From Carettochelys insculpta (Eukaryota; Chordata; Testudines; Carettochelyidae), in assembly GCF_033958435.1 (NCBI RefSeq), contig NC_134147.1:47548001-47612000 (forward strand): DNA of 64,000 bases, in the 5' to 3' direction. The position numbers and the translations under genes are program-made. Below, piece by piece: positions 22,187 to 33,960 of the stretch. Position 1 is the stretch's first letter. Each line of letters starts with the position of its first letter. The notes below the pieces were generated by a model. That model made no database searches. It saw only the letters and a list, made by a program, of their open reading frames with translations, and was not told the DNA's origin.

Positions 22187-25100
22187 CCTGCATGGAGATA
22201 ATATCTCCAGCATACACACAAACTGTTCTTGAAGACAAGTCAGACAAGATGTCCTCCAAAATGATGATGATCATGAAGTTGAAATGAGACTAGACAGTGA
22301 AGAGTAGTTTACAACAACCAGTTGCTATTATGATGTCACTGGCAGTTTATCTCTGAGATCAGTCAGGAAGTACATAGCTTTCTTCGGGTCTTGGTGACAT
22401 TGATGTAAAAATAAAAGTTTCCTTAAGCACAATTTGCGCTATTGTACAGTGGTCTCTGATAAAGGAATGTTAGAATGCTTCACCTTCTGGAATCAATGCA
22501 TCATTTACTATTATGTCTTTTGAAGAGCAGATATTATCTCTTTAGGAGCAGAGATGAAAAATGGTCTTCTAAATGTAACAAGCCACAGGCAGATTCCAGA
22601 GAGGGGAAAAGAAGGAAAGTATTGAGGAGAGTGCTACGGTAGTTAAAGTTTCAGGTACGAAGGGCCAAGATTCTGTACTTTATTTACAGTTAAGGAGTAA
22701 GTTAAGAGCTCCTTCATCAGAGCAGCTGGACGGGTTGCCCACTTGTTCCTGGAGTTATGTAGTCAGTGTTTTTCAGTTTGTTGCAGGGGATTGATTTTCT
22801 TTGTTTAAATATCTCCCATTTTAGTTTCTCAATACATAGAGCAAACAACTGAAAATAAATTACAGCACACAGGATTCTAAAGCGAGAACACTGCTGAAGA
22901 GTCTTTTGTAGCAGTATTTGGAGTAGAAACTAGCATATGAAATTGTTTAACGTCTCACTAAAGCCTGAGAGGGGTCATTTATGGCCCAATGCTGTGAGGA
23001 GCTGAGCACCTTTAGCTCTCATTTAATTCACTAGGAACTCAGGGCATCTATGATCTTATAGGACCATGTCTGTATGGCCTCATCTGGCTCCTATTCAAGC
23101 CAGTGAAAAGATTCCTATTAGCTTTAGTTGGAGCTGGATCAGACATTCAATAAAAATCACCTCTGCTTCACACCCACCTCAACCATGACCCGAGTGACTC
23201 CTACTCCCACCCTGTTTCCCCATCTCCTTTCCCATCCTATAATTAGAATGTTTTTTTCTGGACCTTCTCCACTTTGTGCTTGTACTTTGATAGGGCCTCT
23301 GATTTGTTAGTGCTTACACTTTGCATCTGAATCAGTTACCCCACAAGGGGAAAGGCAGTGGAGAGCCAGACCCTCCCTCTGTTTCTCTCAGCAGAACTGT
23401 AGTTTATGCATTTGCATTTTTGCCAGTTTTCCAGATCTAATGGTTATCAGTTGTCTGGGTGAGAAACACACTGAAATTTGCTGTAACATGTTCATTGTTA
23501 CATTTCCGTGGAGGGTTTTCAATGTTTAGGTGATAAAATGGTACTGTGTTTGCATTTCAGTCTGTTATCAGAATAGCCAAAGTAATATAATGTCATTTAT
23601 ATATTATCTTGATTGATCCCCAAGAGATTTCAAGCTGCAGTTAATCTGTTGTAATCTATTGCGCCTTGTGAGGGAGAGAGAACATGATCTCAACGACAAC
23701 ACCAGAGACACAAAGAACCAGATCAGGAACCCTTGTTAAGACCTCTGATTCCCTGAAGGGGTCATGAGTTCTTCTCTTCCTAGGCATAAAACAGCCAATT
23801 TTTATTCTTAACTCTTCAGAAGGTGAGGTTTCATTCACAGCAGTCCAGCCCAGCATCCTTGGTCAACCCCGTCACCACAGAGCAGGCACTCTCCTCAGTC
23901 TCACCAAGAATTGAAAAACAAAGGTTATTTAAAATAAAAGTCTATGTTTTAAACGTGGGTTTCCATGACTTCCGACCTTCTCGCCAGCGGTCTGCATCTG
24001 TGAACAATCGTTTGTGACAAATTCCTAGCCCTCCCCATGGCAATCACAGTTCCCCTCCCCTTCTGGGTGTTAGCAACTGAATGCAGACCAAAGGTGTCAG
24101 TTAAGCAAATCTACAGGAGACTGGCCCAGACACACTTTTGTCGCATCTTGCCAAAGCGAGGGTAAAGCATCACAACCAAAAACAATAGACGTTTTTTGAC
24201 ATTCGGCACCGGTGAACTAGTTTTAATCAAAGTCTGGAGAAAAATTCAACATGGCATTTCAGTTAGACTTTAATATAGATGAAGTAGAAAATTCAAGAGC
24301 CCTGAACAGCACAAACAAGGTTATGAAAAGATATTGAATTCTACTCCTTGCAAGCTTGACAACAAAGTTACAGTAGCTTGCTGGCCTTTGTTAGTGGACA
24401 TTTGGTGATAATCTTCTGGACCTTTTATAACTATGGCCTGATTTTTTTTTTAATGGATTTGAAGTTATTGTGATGGATTGGTCAATATGCAAAACACTTT
24501 TCCTGAAGTGTCTTATGTTTTTATGGAACTGTGTGTGCTGCTGCTGTTTCTACAACCTGTGTGTTACTGAAATAATGTAGATGTTACTTATTTTTCCGTC
24601 TCTCCACAAGCCCCAGAAAATATCCCCCCAAGAAAAGACTTGCTACTCAGCTGCGCGCAAGAAATATATCACTGTGATAGAATTTTTAAAGACACGTGAA
24701 TGGTTTCCTTGAACTGCAGGATTTGCTCTTGTTGCCCACTTCCGTGAGGTATTATTTGTCCAAGAATGTGCATTTGTCTTGTCTGCAAATCAAGCTATAC
24801 AAGAGGCTTGTCTTGGCAAAAACTGTGTACTCTTCTGAGTAGGAAATCCACTGTGCTCTTTGCATTGCCAGGAATTCATACTTTCCAGTTTTGTTCTGGC
24901 ATGACCAGTACGATTTTGTTTTGCCAAGAATAATATAGATTGATGCTTCCAGGAATCTAGCACCTTTCTTTTCTGCTCAGCCTTCATTTCAGTTCCTTTA
25001 CTGGTATGCTGATACACTTCATGTGCTTTCTGCATACATTTTATTCATCAACACCATGTGATATCCAGGCCCACTGACGGCGTGGGGCTGAGGGAAGGGG

Positions 25101-25939
25101 AGGGATGGTTGCCCCAGGCTTCAGTCCCCTTTCAGTCATCATCAAAGCACCACACCACACACTCTGCTGGTCTCTGAGGAATGATCCCAGCCCAGCCCCT
25201 TCTGCCCAAGGACCTGTCCTTTCTGGGGGGTGTGGAGCTGCCCCTCCCCACACACCTTGTCCTGGGGCCTGCAGTGTTGGCCCCACTGGTGATATCCATG
25301 TTGCATATTGATTTCCCTATTAGGTGCTTGCCATCCCTTTGGAATTTATTCCGATTCCTTCTGGTACAAATTTGGCCATATGCGTGTAAAGGGAGAAAAT
25401 AACAGTTTTAATCTTGTCTGAAATTAGATGGAATTTGTCTTGCCTGGTGCTGAATGATATGTTTGTCTCATCAGGAATTTTAGCAGGGATTTGGTATTTG
25501 TTTCTTTGGCGTGTTCATACAGTATTAGCACTTAAATTCCCTCTTCTCTGAATTCAGTAATTTAGTGCAGTCTGGGGATAAGTAAATCTTCTTACTATTT
25601 GCCAGTGGATTATGGTGTTTTTTTTCACAAATTGGTGCTGGCTTAGATCCCTGAATTTACCAAGGTTTAAGAATTTCCAGTGTGTGTGAAGACAGGCAAG
25701 GGGTACAAAGAGAGTTAAGTGGATGGGTGCTACCCCTGTGAATATCAAAGTTGGGGAAATTGCCCTTGTAATCCATAAAGTCATTGAGTTCCCTGATAAG
25801 GCCTGATTTTAAATGTCAAATTTGCGGATGAATTCCAATTCCAGTGTCTCCCCCTGTAATCTTGTTGTAAAATCTTCTTGTACAAGAATGGCTGCTTTTT
25901 GAATCTTTTATTGAATGTCCAGGGTGATTAAATGTTCCC
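22187..25939. other. Long non-coding interval with one weak repeat
   Basis: Only a short reptile-type motif was recognised, near 23090-23146 ('ttagttggagctggatcaga'), where related sequence is frequent in turtles and birds. Frames at 25041-25311 on both strands are mutual shadows. No exon, RNA gene or catalytic motif was seen. Confidence 0.45.
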
Positions 25940-27205
25940 CTACAGGTTTATGACCATTCCAGTAGGATTCTGTGATTGATGTCTCTCGATCTCTCGATCT
26001 CTCACTCTCAGTGGTCACTTGATAATAAGTAAGACCTCTTCATGCCACCCTCCTATTTGTGAGTCCATTGATGGCTGATCAACCCGGTTTTGGAGCTGCA
26101 GGTCTTATCACAGAAGAGGCAGGTATTGGTAGCTCCTTCACGTCACCTTCAGCGTTGAGAGTTGGTGCATAAGCACTTATGACAGTTGCCTGTTGGTTTC
26201 TGTCAAGCTTCAAGTGGAGAGTCATGAGATGTTCATTGCTGCCGACAGAGACTTCAGATACGATCTGTGTCAGTTTGTTTTTGATGGCAAATCCTCCTCC
26301 ATAAATTTGTTTTTCTTCCTTTGGGGTTCCTTTCCAGAAGAAAGTGTACCCTCCGCCTTCTTCTCTGAGCTGTCCTCCTTCTGGTCTATGCGTTTCTGCC
26401 AGGGCAGCTATAATGATGTTGAATCTTCACAGCTTGTGGGTGATAATTGCCATGCATCTTTCGGGTCACTCGCTGTTTGGGTTGTCCATTAGAGTCCAAA
26501 TATTCCATTTTTCAAAGTTTACTGTTCAGTTTTCACTGCACAGAGGTGAACCCACAGGATACAGTTATCCAGTTAGGGGGGTTGAGATGGACTATCTTTA
26601 TGGCAACTTTTCCAGCCCCCTCTCTATGCGGGGTGAACAAAGTGGATCCTAAATAGGACTGCTCACTTGTGGATGCAGCAGCCAGACCGTTCTACATCCT
26701 CAGTCCTTGAAATGGAATGACTGATACATACACCCAACACCTATGTGCTGCTCCATGACTGAAAGCTTCCGGATTTCTCAGTCCTGATCCCTTCTCCATT
26801 CACCAGTCGCCGTAGGGCTTAAGTTCAGAAGAGTAGTACGCAAAGGAAGATGCCTGGGTATGACTTCTTTTAATGGTGGGAGAATGTTGCACTGCATCTA
26901 CCACATGGTTCGTGATGGCTAGAAGGCTCAGCTTCATGGCATGTGATCCACAATGACTGGGAGTCTCCTGTCTGCTGCAGCCTTTACCACTGCTGTAGTA
27001 TTACCCTTGATATTCTCCACCCATTCTGCCGTTCAGAACTTTTAGGATTGTTCTTCATCTGGATCCTCTCCCTTGACCTTGCTGCCATGGGTGAACATGC
27101 TGGGAGTGTGAGACTCCCTATGGCATAACTCTCTGATTCATTAAAACAGACAAGCCCACTCACCATGACAAGGTGGCAGTCTAGAGCATGAGATTCTGTG
27201 ATACA
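25940..27205 (-). mobile_element. Non-LTR retrotransposon, 5' UTR and endonuclease (antisense)
   Basis: The minus strand opens near 27205 with a 5' UTR-like stretch ('cagaatctcatgctctagac', 'cttgtcatggtgagtgggct') and passes into an APE-type endonuclease that is not of the CR1 kind. The RT part is absent, so this copy is 3'-truncated. That is unusual, because target-primed copies normally lose the 5' end; internal deletion or interruption by later insertion is more likely. The 3' side stops near 25940 at a short CTCTCGAT tandem (25981-26004). Confidence 0.7.
25960..26530 (-). pseudogene. APE-type endonuclease remnant, non-CR1 clade
   Basis: Minus-strand translation gives MDNPNSE, FNIIIAALAETHRPEGGQL (E-T-H at about 26388-26396), GGGYTFFWKGTPKEEKQIYGGGFAIKNKL, then SVGSNEHLMTLHLKLDRNQ and ATVISAYAPTLNAEGD. 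This order (ALxETR, GYTFFWxG, GxGFAIKxxL, RLMTMRLPL, IISAYAPT) is the N-terminal half of the endonuclease often annotated in other animals as 'craniofacial development protein 2-like' transposon ORF. The E of AETH is the catalytic glutamate position. The second half, with GDFNAR and SDH, is missing. A frameshift or stop lies before MDNPNSE. Clade (RTE-like) is not certain. Confidence 0.75.
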
Positions 27206-27207
27206 GC

Positions 27208-29886
27208 TTGGTAGGGTGACCATATTTCCTTCTGTGAAATACAGGACACCTGGTAAAATTGTTTGGAGGTAAGCATGTTTAATAGCTATGCAGCACAAAC
27301 ATTCAAAATAGCATTAAGTTGACTGAGTGTCCATTTCAAAGGTATACTCCCTTATTAGAACAAAAATAGGTACAAATTTAAAATATATACCTACAAGCAT
27401 GTGGTTATTGCTCTATAGAAGTTCCTTCCTTGTCCTCATCTTGCTGTCCTCCAAAGTGTGGGCTGATAGTGTGAGAGCTGGTAGTGAGAGAGGGAGTGGA
27501 GGAGCCAGATCAGGGGGCTTGGGATATGCAGGGGAGGGTTAGGGTATGTGAGTGAGCTGCAGGAAATCAGGGCTGTGTGTGTGTGCAGGAGGGAAGGAGT
27601 CGGGGATAGGGAACAGGAGGCTGTGAGCTGGGAGGGGCTCTGGAGCTGGGTTCTGGAACAATGTTAGCCATGTGATATTTTTGCAACAGTATAAAAAGAG
27701 AAAGAAACCTACCAGGCTAGTTTCTCTCTGACCCCCATTTAATGTCACTGCAGTCAGTGGATTTACAAGAGATAAATTATATCCCTAGTTTTCGATGTGA
27801 ACCAACATATTAGTCTGTACCTGCTACCTTTCAATACCTCAGTGTATTCAATACAGCACAGTGTACCTTCTAATATCCATACACACTGTGCCAGGCCCAT
27901 TGCCAACCTTCCAACCTGCCCCCAGTCCACATAAAACAGACCTAGGTTCTAATACTCCACTCTGTACACAGGATTTTCAGAGCTTGTAACTTACAAGCCC
28001 CCATGAGAGGTACAGCACTGCAAGGCTTGGAAATCCTCATCCCCTGCCCTGATGCTGCTTCTCGCAGTCTCCCGCTGAAATCTCCCATTATGGGTTTCTC
28101 TCTCCCAAACAGTGACTTGACCTCCCATCTAACTGCTGGGCTCAGCTGTCCCTCTCCACCCCAGAGATGCCTGGGCCTCCGCCATATGGTACCTGTTTGT
28201 TTCCTAGTTGCTGCCTGTGGGCCACCCCTTCCTCTCCCGTCAGCATTCCTGGCCTAGCTAGCTCTCTCATTCCCGAGGGCGGGTCAGATTAAAATAAGTG
28301 CTGCAGCCGAACAGTTCAAATACCCTTTCCAAAACAAATGCAAAAACTTGATGGAAATTACTTATCTGTAAACCCAACTCTAATTGAAAAGTCAAATAAA
28401 CAGGATTTATGGTAAACAGTAACAGAGAGATAGCCGTGCTAGTCTATATATTATCAAAACAAAAAAGCAGTTCCAGTAGCACTTTAAAGACTAACAAAAT
28501 AATTTATTAGGTGATGAGTTATGGTAAAGTTCTTTCAGTTTTTAATTTACAATGCACCAAATAGTAAAGTAACACAGGATATTTTTTAAAAAAATTATTG
28601 ATCAGTTTCCGATAGCTACAAAACTCCTAAAGAATTATGTTGTAAAGAATTTCTTCCCTTCTAAACCATTAACACCTGTGCAAAGTGGAGCAGCCACATT
28701 CCCTACCCCCGCCCTATTTCTCCCATCACCTCCCCTTTTTCCACCTCCTCTTGGAGGGTGCGGGGGCTGTGGCTCTGGTCTTTCAGGGAAGGCACAGGCA
28801 GAAAGAATGGGAGGGTTGCTTCCCCAAAGCGGGGGTTTCACCTGCCACACCAGTCTGAGCAATTTAGAAGGGTCTGGAGCTTCCAGGCCATTTAAAATGG
28901 CCTGGGGTCCTGAGCAGTTACTCCTTTGCCCCCGTGCGTCAGTGGGCCAAGCTGAGCCCCCTCCCACTCTCCAAACCCTTGGGCCCCAGCCTGGAGCCCT
29001 TTCCTGTGGCACCCAAGCCCCAGATTTTCCTCAGGCTGTACCTCGAAGCATGCACTTCTAGCTGGAGCACCCTCAGCCATCTCACGCCCCAGCCTTCTGG
29101 CTCAGCCTGAGCACTCCCTCCCATATTCTGAACCCATGATTTGTGTGCTCACCCCAGATCCTAGGGGGGCCCATAATCTAATAGCCCCGGCATCCAGAAG
29201 AGTTAATCCAGCCCTACCAACCCTCCTCCATGATTCACCCTCCTTGTCCCATTCTTCCTGTCTCTGCTCCCTCCTGAGCCCTGGCCCCCATCCTTCATGG
29301 GACTCCTCCAACCCATGATCCCCCCGTAATCGCTGACCTGGGCCCAGCTGCCCTTTACTCAAGAGACTTGCCTGTTTGCACTGCCTGTGGCTACCAAGCA
29401 AAGTGCAACGCCCCCCACCCCCAGCAGCCGTCCTCCTTCACTCCCCAAGTGGCTGCTGCCCCACCCCCGGTTCCACACCATAGGGCCCTGCCCTCCCTAT
29501 CCCAAAGCTATTACCTGCCAGCTCTGTGTGTGGGGTGGGGACTACCTGAGACACAGCCTCCTCTGTCCTTCTCAGGCAGTGTGAGCAAAGAGCACAGCAG
29601 CCAAGCAGCCTGATCCTTGCCCACCTCCATCCTCCCCATCCCCATTGCTCTGGCGGCCGCTGGCAACAGCGTGGTTAAACAATGTGTTTAAAGAGCCCAC
29701 ACACCTCCTCCAGCTGTCTCTTTAAACAGACAGCCCCACTGCTTAAAGCGCTGTCTCTTTAAATTTCAGGTCCCCGCTTTGGAACATACGGGACAGCTAG
29801 CCTGTGTTTTAAATAAGTTGGGACACTCTCCAGGGGGCTAAAAAAGCGACAGTTCCAGCTAAAACAGGATGGATGGTCACCTTACA
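27208..29886. repeat. GC-rich block bounded by inverted GGTGACCAT termini
   Basis: The left edge reads 'tagggtgaccatatttcc' (GGTGACCAT near 27213) and the right edge reads 'ggatggatggtcacctta' (ATGGTCACC near 29873). These are exact inverted nonamers and the same terminus type as reptile 'gggtgaccagat' repeats. Between them lie about 2.6 kb of C/T-rich, gene-free sequence with a nested hammerhead-type repeat at 28413-28516. Whether it is one element or two fragments in inverted orientation cannot be settled here. Confidence 0.4.
28413..28516. repeat. Hammerhead-type (Penelope-like) repeat copy, truncated
   Basis: 'gtaacagagagatagccgtg', 'agcagttccagtagcacttt' and 'aagactaacaaaataattta', ending at 'ttaggtgatgag', match the family seen at 52590-52850 in reverse orientation. 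The copy stops just where the hammerhead stem III/cleavage region would start. Confidence 0.6.
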
Positions 29887-31707
29887 GTTTGGGCACTCCC
29901 ATGCCTTGAAGTGGCGTTTTGGGTCAGCTGGGGCTGCCCGTTCCCCAGTTGCTTGGAACGGCTGCATTTCCAGCCCTTCACTGTAAAAGAATGTGAGTCA
30001 CCTGTGAAAAATATATTGATTGGGGCTGATGTTTGCTACCAGACAGATTAGCAAATTACTTTATCTGCCTTCCATTACTTTATCCCAGCTAGCAACATAC
30101 AAGCCTCAATTATATCCAGGTCTTCATTAAAAATATCTAATTATTCAACCCCATCTAGGAAAAATGTTTTTTCCATCTGTGCAGGGTGAGGCCATTGCTG
30201 TGTGCTCTGACTCCAGAACTGAGTAAAACAAGCCTAACTTCTGGCTGATTTGCTTTTCCAGCTCATGTCCTAGTTTGCTAAAAGCCCCAGCCCATAGCTC
30301 CAATTCATAAATATGGCTGGGGTTTATTTTTTTTTTACTTGGGCGGGGAGAACATTTACAGGTAAATGCCATTCCTGTAATTGGTTAATATAACAAACAT
30401 TATACATGCATCGTCATTACCATTGGCCTATTATCTGGGTCAATGTCACCAGCTCACCATAACTCTTTAGAGATGCACTGTCTTTACAATACTTGGAGTT
30501 ACATGAAAACCCAGTTGTAGACACCCAAAGTTTTGCACCATTAAATAAAATAGTTTTTCTTCTCTGCTGCTATAGTGGGAAAAGATTTCTGATCTGTATT
30601 CTGGGGCAGGGAGGGTGGTTGCAAGAGGAGTTATAGATACTGTAAATGATCCAACAGTAACAGATAATGGGTAAAAATTCCAGATTGTGTCCAGTGATAA
30701 GTTCTTCCTCAATATTTAAATCAGCAGTTAACAGCCCATCTCTTTTAAAGGAGTTTAGCTCTAACTGGTGATGGCAAGACCAGAGCTGATGCTGGGATAA
30801 AATGTCCAGATTGTACATACCCTACTCATTGCATTAGTCTGGCTGGGAAGGGGGGATCCAAAATCCAGCAAGCTCAGTGGGACTGTCCTCTCTGGAAGTA
30901 TTACATGATTAGGTCCTTAATCTACCCCTACTAAAATCCTACATAATTGGTGTGGATAACTGATATCTGACCTTCCAGTTCTCCCTTTAAAATCTATTTG
31001 ATGATAGATACTCGCATAATGTGTTAGGTGACATTTGGGTTCCCTGAAGGAAGATTTGTATTGATAGAGAATCCAAGAATGGGCCATTTACAGTGAAGTA
31101 GTGTCCCGCATTTAAAAATGCTGCATTCCCATTATAGCAGAATTAATAGGCGCAGAGGGAGATGGAGTGAGAGAGCGCTGATCAAGATATTTCACTTGAT
31201 AGTCAATAAAGCTTATTATTTCTTGCAAGGCAGGGCAGCTTGCACATCTCCATACGTGCATATCTCCATACGTGTACATCAAGAGGCCACTACGTGGTTA
31301 TTATCCATTTGGGCAGCAGAAACTCTTCTATTAAACCAAAGTTATCTGTTTAATGAACACACACACACACAGAGTCAGAAGAGCTCATAGAAGCTGATTC
31401 TCTGGGTGTGTCAGAATAGCAATGTATGACTGATAAAAATCTCAACCTTAAATCATATTGAGAGCCTTTACATAGATAGTCACATTGAGACCAGTCGGAC
31501 AATGGGAAAAGGCCTGAAGTACTCACAAAAGAAAGCAAGCTACGTTAACCAAACAATTGGCATTTAGAGGGGGATTAAAGCACAACATGTAGGATACTGT
31601 TTTCTTCTTAGCTGAGAAATTCAGTGCATGTGAAATAATAATTTACAATAAACTAGGGGAGACTGCACCCCTTGCTCACTATGCTGGCCAATCTCCTTCT
31701 CTTCCCA
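29887..31707. other. Non-coding DNA, nothing recognised
   Basis: It contains an eight-unit AC run near 31356-31371. No coding, RNA or repeat family was recognised. Confidence 0.4.
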
Positions 31708-31907
31708 GGGGATCAGGGAACCACACAGCCAGCTTGGGGGCCTTCCTGGGGGGGTCAGGCAACCACAGGACCAGTCATGGCCTTCCCGGGGCAGGCATGG
31801 AACCACACAGCCAGCCATGGCCTTCCCCAGGAGTCAGGGGACTGCATGGCCATCTGTGGCCTTCCCTGCAGGGTCAGTGAGCCACACAGCCAGCCCCAGC
31901 CTTCCTG
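31708..31907. repeat. Minisatellite, 40-bp unit, five copies
   Basis: Five consecutive 40-base units start at 31708, 31748, 31788, 31828 and 31868. Each has the frame 'ggggxtcaggxaaccacacagccag' followed by 'xxxtggccttccc', with substitutions but no length change (the fifth drifts at its end). Exact 40-base phasing was counted by hand. A degenerate related patch lies at about 32445-32575. Reading frames across it on both strands are artefacts of the repeat. Confidence 0.85.
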
Positions 31908-32054
31908 GGGCCTCCCCATCTTGGCACCCTGGTCTGTCTGCTTCTGAAGAAGGCTTTGTGGAGGATGCTGTGGGTGGCTCTGGCGGGGCGGTAAGGGAGG
32001 CGGGGCAGAGCTGGCTGTAGGAGAGGAACTGGGAGCAGCCACCAGGCCATGGCG

Positions 32055-32335
32055 GGGAGGGATGGCGCCTCTCAGAGCCAAGCTCCAGCTGTGGCTGCTG
32101 ACTCTCCTCTCCTCCTGGTTGGGGAGCAGAAAGCATCTCTCCTGTCCATAGTGGTAGCTGGAGCTTGGCTCTGAATGGCACCTTCTCTCCCCAGCAGAGG
32201 AGATGGGAGGGTCTGCTCAGAGACAAGCTCTGGCTGGCCCTACTGAGAGGAGCCATGTCTTGCTGCCAGGGGCAGAGGGAGTCAGCAGTGGCAGCTGAAG
32301 CTTGGCTCTGAAAGGCACCTTCCCTCTCCATCATG
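32055..32335. repeat. Short GC-rich inverted and direct repeats
   Basis: A segment containing 'cagagccaagctccagctgt' (32075) recurs inverted at about 32156-32195 ('agctggagcttggctctgaa'). It recurs again in that inverted orientation at about 32296-32335 ('agctgaagcttggctctgaa'). Three related ~35-base blocks in about 280 bases suggest local duplication. Confidence 0.6.
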
Positions 32336-32606
32336 GCCTGGGGGTGGCGACTGGTCCCGGCTCCTCCCCACCAGGTGAGTCTCAGGGCTGATGGTGGGGT
32401 AGGTTCCTGGGTAGGGTATGTGAGTGTGTGTGAAGGCCCCAGGAAAGCTGAGGCTGGCCATGTGGGGAGCTGGCCCTGGCCTTCCTGAGGGATCAGAGAG
32501 CCAACCCTGGGCTTTCCAGGGGGTCGGAGATGTGCACCGTTAGCCAGCCCTGGTTTTGCTGGGGCCTCTGCTCCTCACCAGCTTTGTTGGGGCTTCTAGC
32601 CCCCGC

Positions 32607-32608
<2 letters not shown>

Positions 32609-32652
<44 letters not shown>
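32609..32652. repeat. (AC)n microsatellite
   Basis: About 22 uninterrupted AC units. Confidence 0.97.
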
Positions 32653-32655
<3 letters not shown>

Positions 32656-32742
32656 GTCCTGGCTTGTTCCCCTACTCCTGGTGGTAGACAGATGTCATTT
32701 GCATGATGATATCATTCTGTCACCAAGGAGGAAAAGGGTTTT

Positions 32743-32782
32743 TTATGTGTGTGTGTGTATATATATATAGAGAGAGAGAGGG
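32743..32782. repeat. Compound (TG)n(TA)n(GA)n microsatellite
   Basis: Three short dinucleotide runs in succession, TG then TA then GA. Confidence 0.9.
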
Positions 32783-32999
32783 ACATAAATAAATAGATTA
32801 TCTCATTCCACTTATAACATAATTGCATAGTATACACAGTACATCTATTTTGTGATAGTGTTAACAGTGATTGCATATAGTTATTATTTCTCTTCTCACA
32901 TGTGGGGCTCTCGGAAATCACAATTTTTCAGCCTAAATTGAAGACGTGCCCAGAAATATAAAAAGAGCCAGGCTAGTAATGGAGAAAAATAAGGAATGA

Positions 33000-33245
33000 T
33001 TTTGGCTCTCATAAGCCCTTATCCATGAGTAATTATCTTGTTATGTTAAAGTGGTTCTCCAGAATATTAAAATAATTAGGACCAACAGTCTCAGCAATGC
33101 TGTCCTCAGCTGTTGTAATTGGCAGGGTGCGTTAACTAATTAAATGTATTTATGTTGCCGCCTGTTAAAGGAGAGGATGAAGCACTTCTAATTGCAGAAT
33201 TCAGGAAGATCACATATTTACTGCCGCACATAAATGTATAGATTA
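33000..33245. other. AT-rich candidate conserved non-coding element
   Basis: Repeat-free sequence with several homeodomain-type TAATTA/TAATTG cores: 'gagtaattatcttgttatgt', 'aaaataattagg', 'gttgtaattggcag', 'ttaactaattaaatg', 'cttctaattgcag'. This density in gene-free sequence is seen in developmental enhancers, but comparison with other vertebrates is needed. No direct evidence of function. Confidence 0.25.
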
Positions 33246-33871
33246 CAGTATTTGTGGTTTGGAGAGTAGTTGTAGCTGTTGTATTTGTGATAGGCTAACA
33301 GCTGGCGATATTAATCCAATCACGTCATACGGGCAAATCCTGTTCCCTGAGACATACTGCAATAAGAAGGTTTGACACAGGGAGATTGCCTGGGTCTTGG
33401 GTTGGTGAAGGTCCTTTTGAGAATGGAACTTCTCCATGGTTGTGACTGCTGGAGCTATTGCTATGGGATTGGAGGGAAATGGCCCATAGATCAGTGTTGC
33501 AGCAGAACCACACAATTTGCTTCTCACTAATTCCACCTCAAGAGGTGCGGTGGCACAGGCGCTGGTGTGGCAGGGTCTGCTAATCCATTAAGGCAGGCTA
33601 CCCCATCTAGCACAGTTCTGTTCCCAGGTCAGCCCAGAACCAAGGTAATCTGGGAACTGTAGTTCCTAGGCAGACACTAGAAAATGTACACCTGAGGGCA
33701 ACGCATGCTGGGAAGGAGGGTCAGGATATAAGTAGCTCCCTTTCCTCAGTGAGAGCATGGAGAGGAACAGAAGAGCGCATGTTTAGGAGTCAAGTCAGAC
33801 AACCATTGCATGGTCCTCAAATCTTCTGAAGCCCCTATAATGCAGAGGGCACTGAGGGTTACTCTAGATAA

Positions 33872-33960
33872 CAGGTTCTCAAACTGGGGCCCTCTGGGGG
33901 CCTTGCGTGTATTCTGAGGAGAGCATGAGAACCTGTAGGACAAAACACTTCCTGTGCACA
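33872..33960. mobile_element. hAT (Charlie/MER-like) DNA transposon fragment
   Basis: CAGGTTCTCAAACTGGGG is a close match to the vertebrate hAT terminus CAGNGGTTCTCAAACTNGGG. It is followed by a 'ccctctgggggcc' stretch typical of these elements. The right terminus was not located. Confidence 0.45.

Noticed and set aside
25981..26004. (CTCTCGAT)n run considered as a satellite or telomere-like repeat
   Set aside because: Fewer than three imperfect units; more likely the edge of a LINE fragment.
31834..32334. 166-codon minus-strand frame
   Set aside because: It overlaps the 40-base minisatellite and the GC-rich inverted repeats; proline/serine content reflects the repeat, with no domain.
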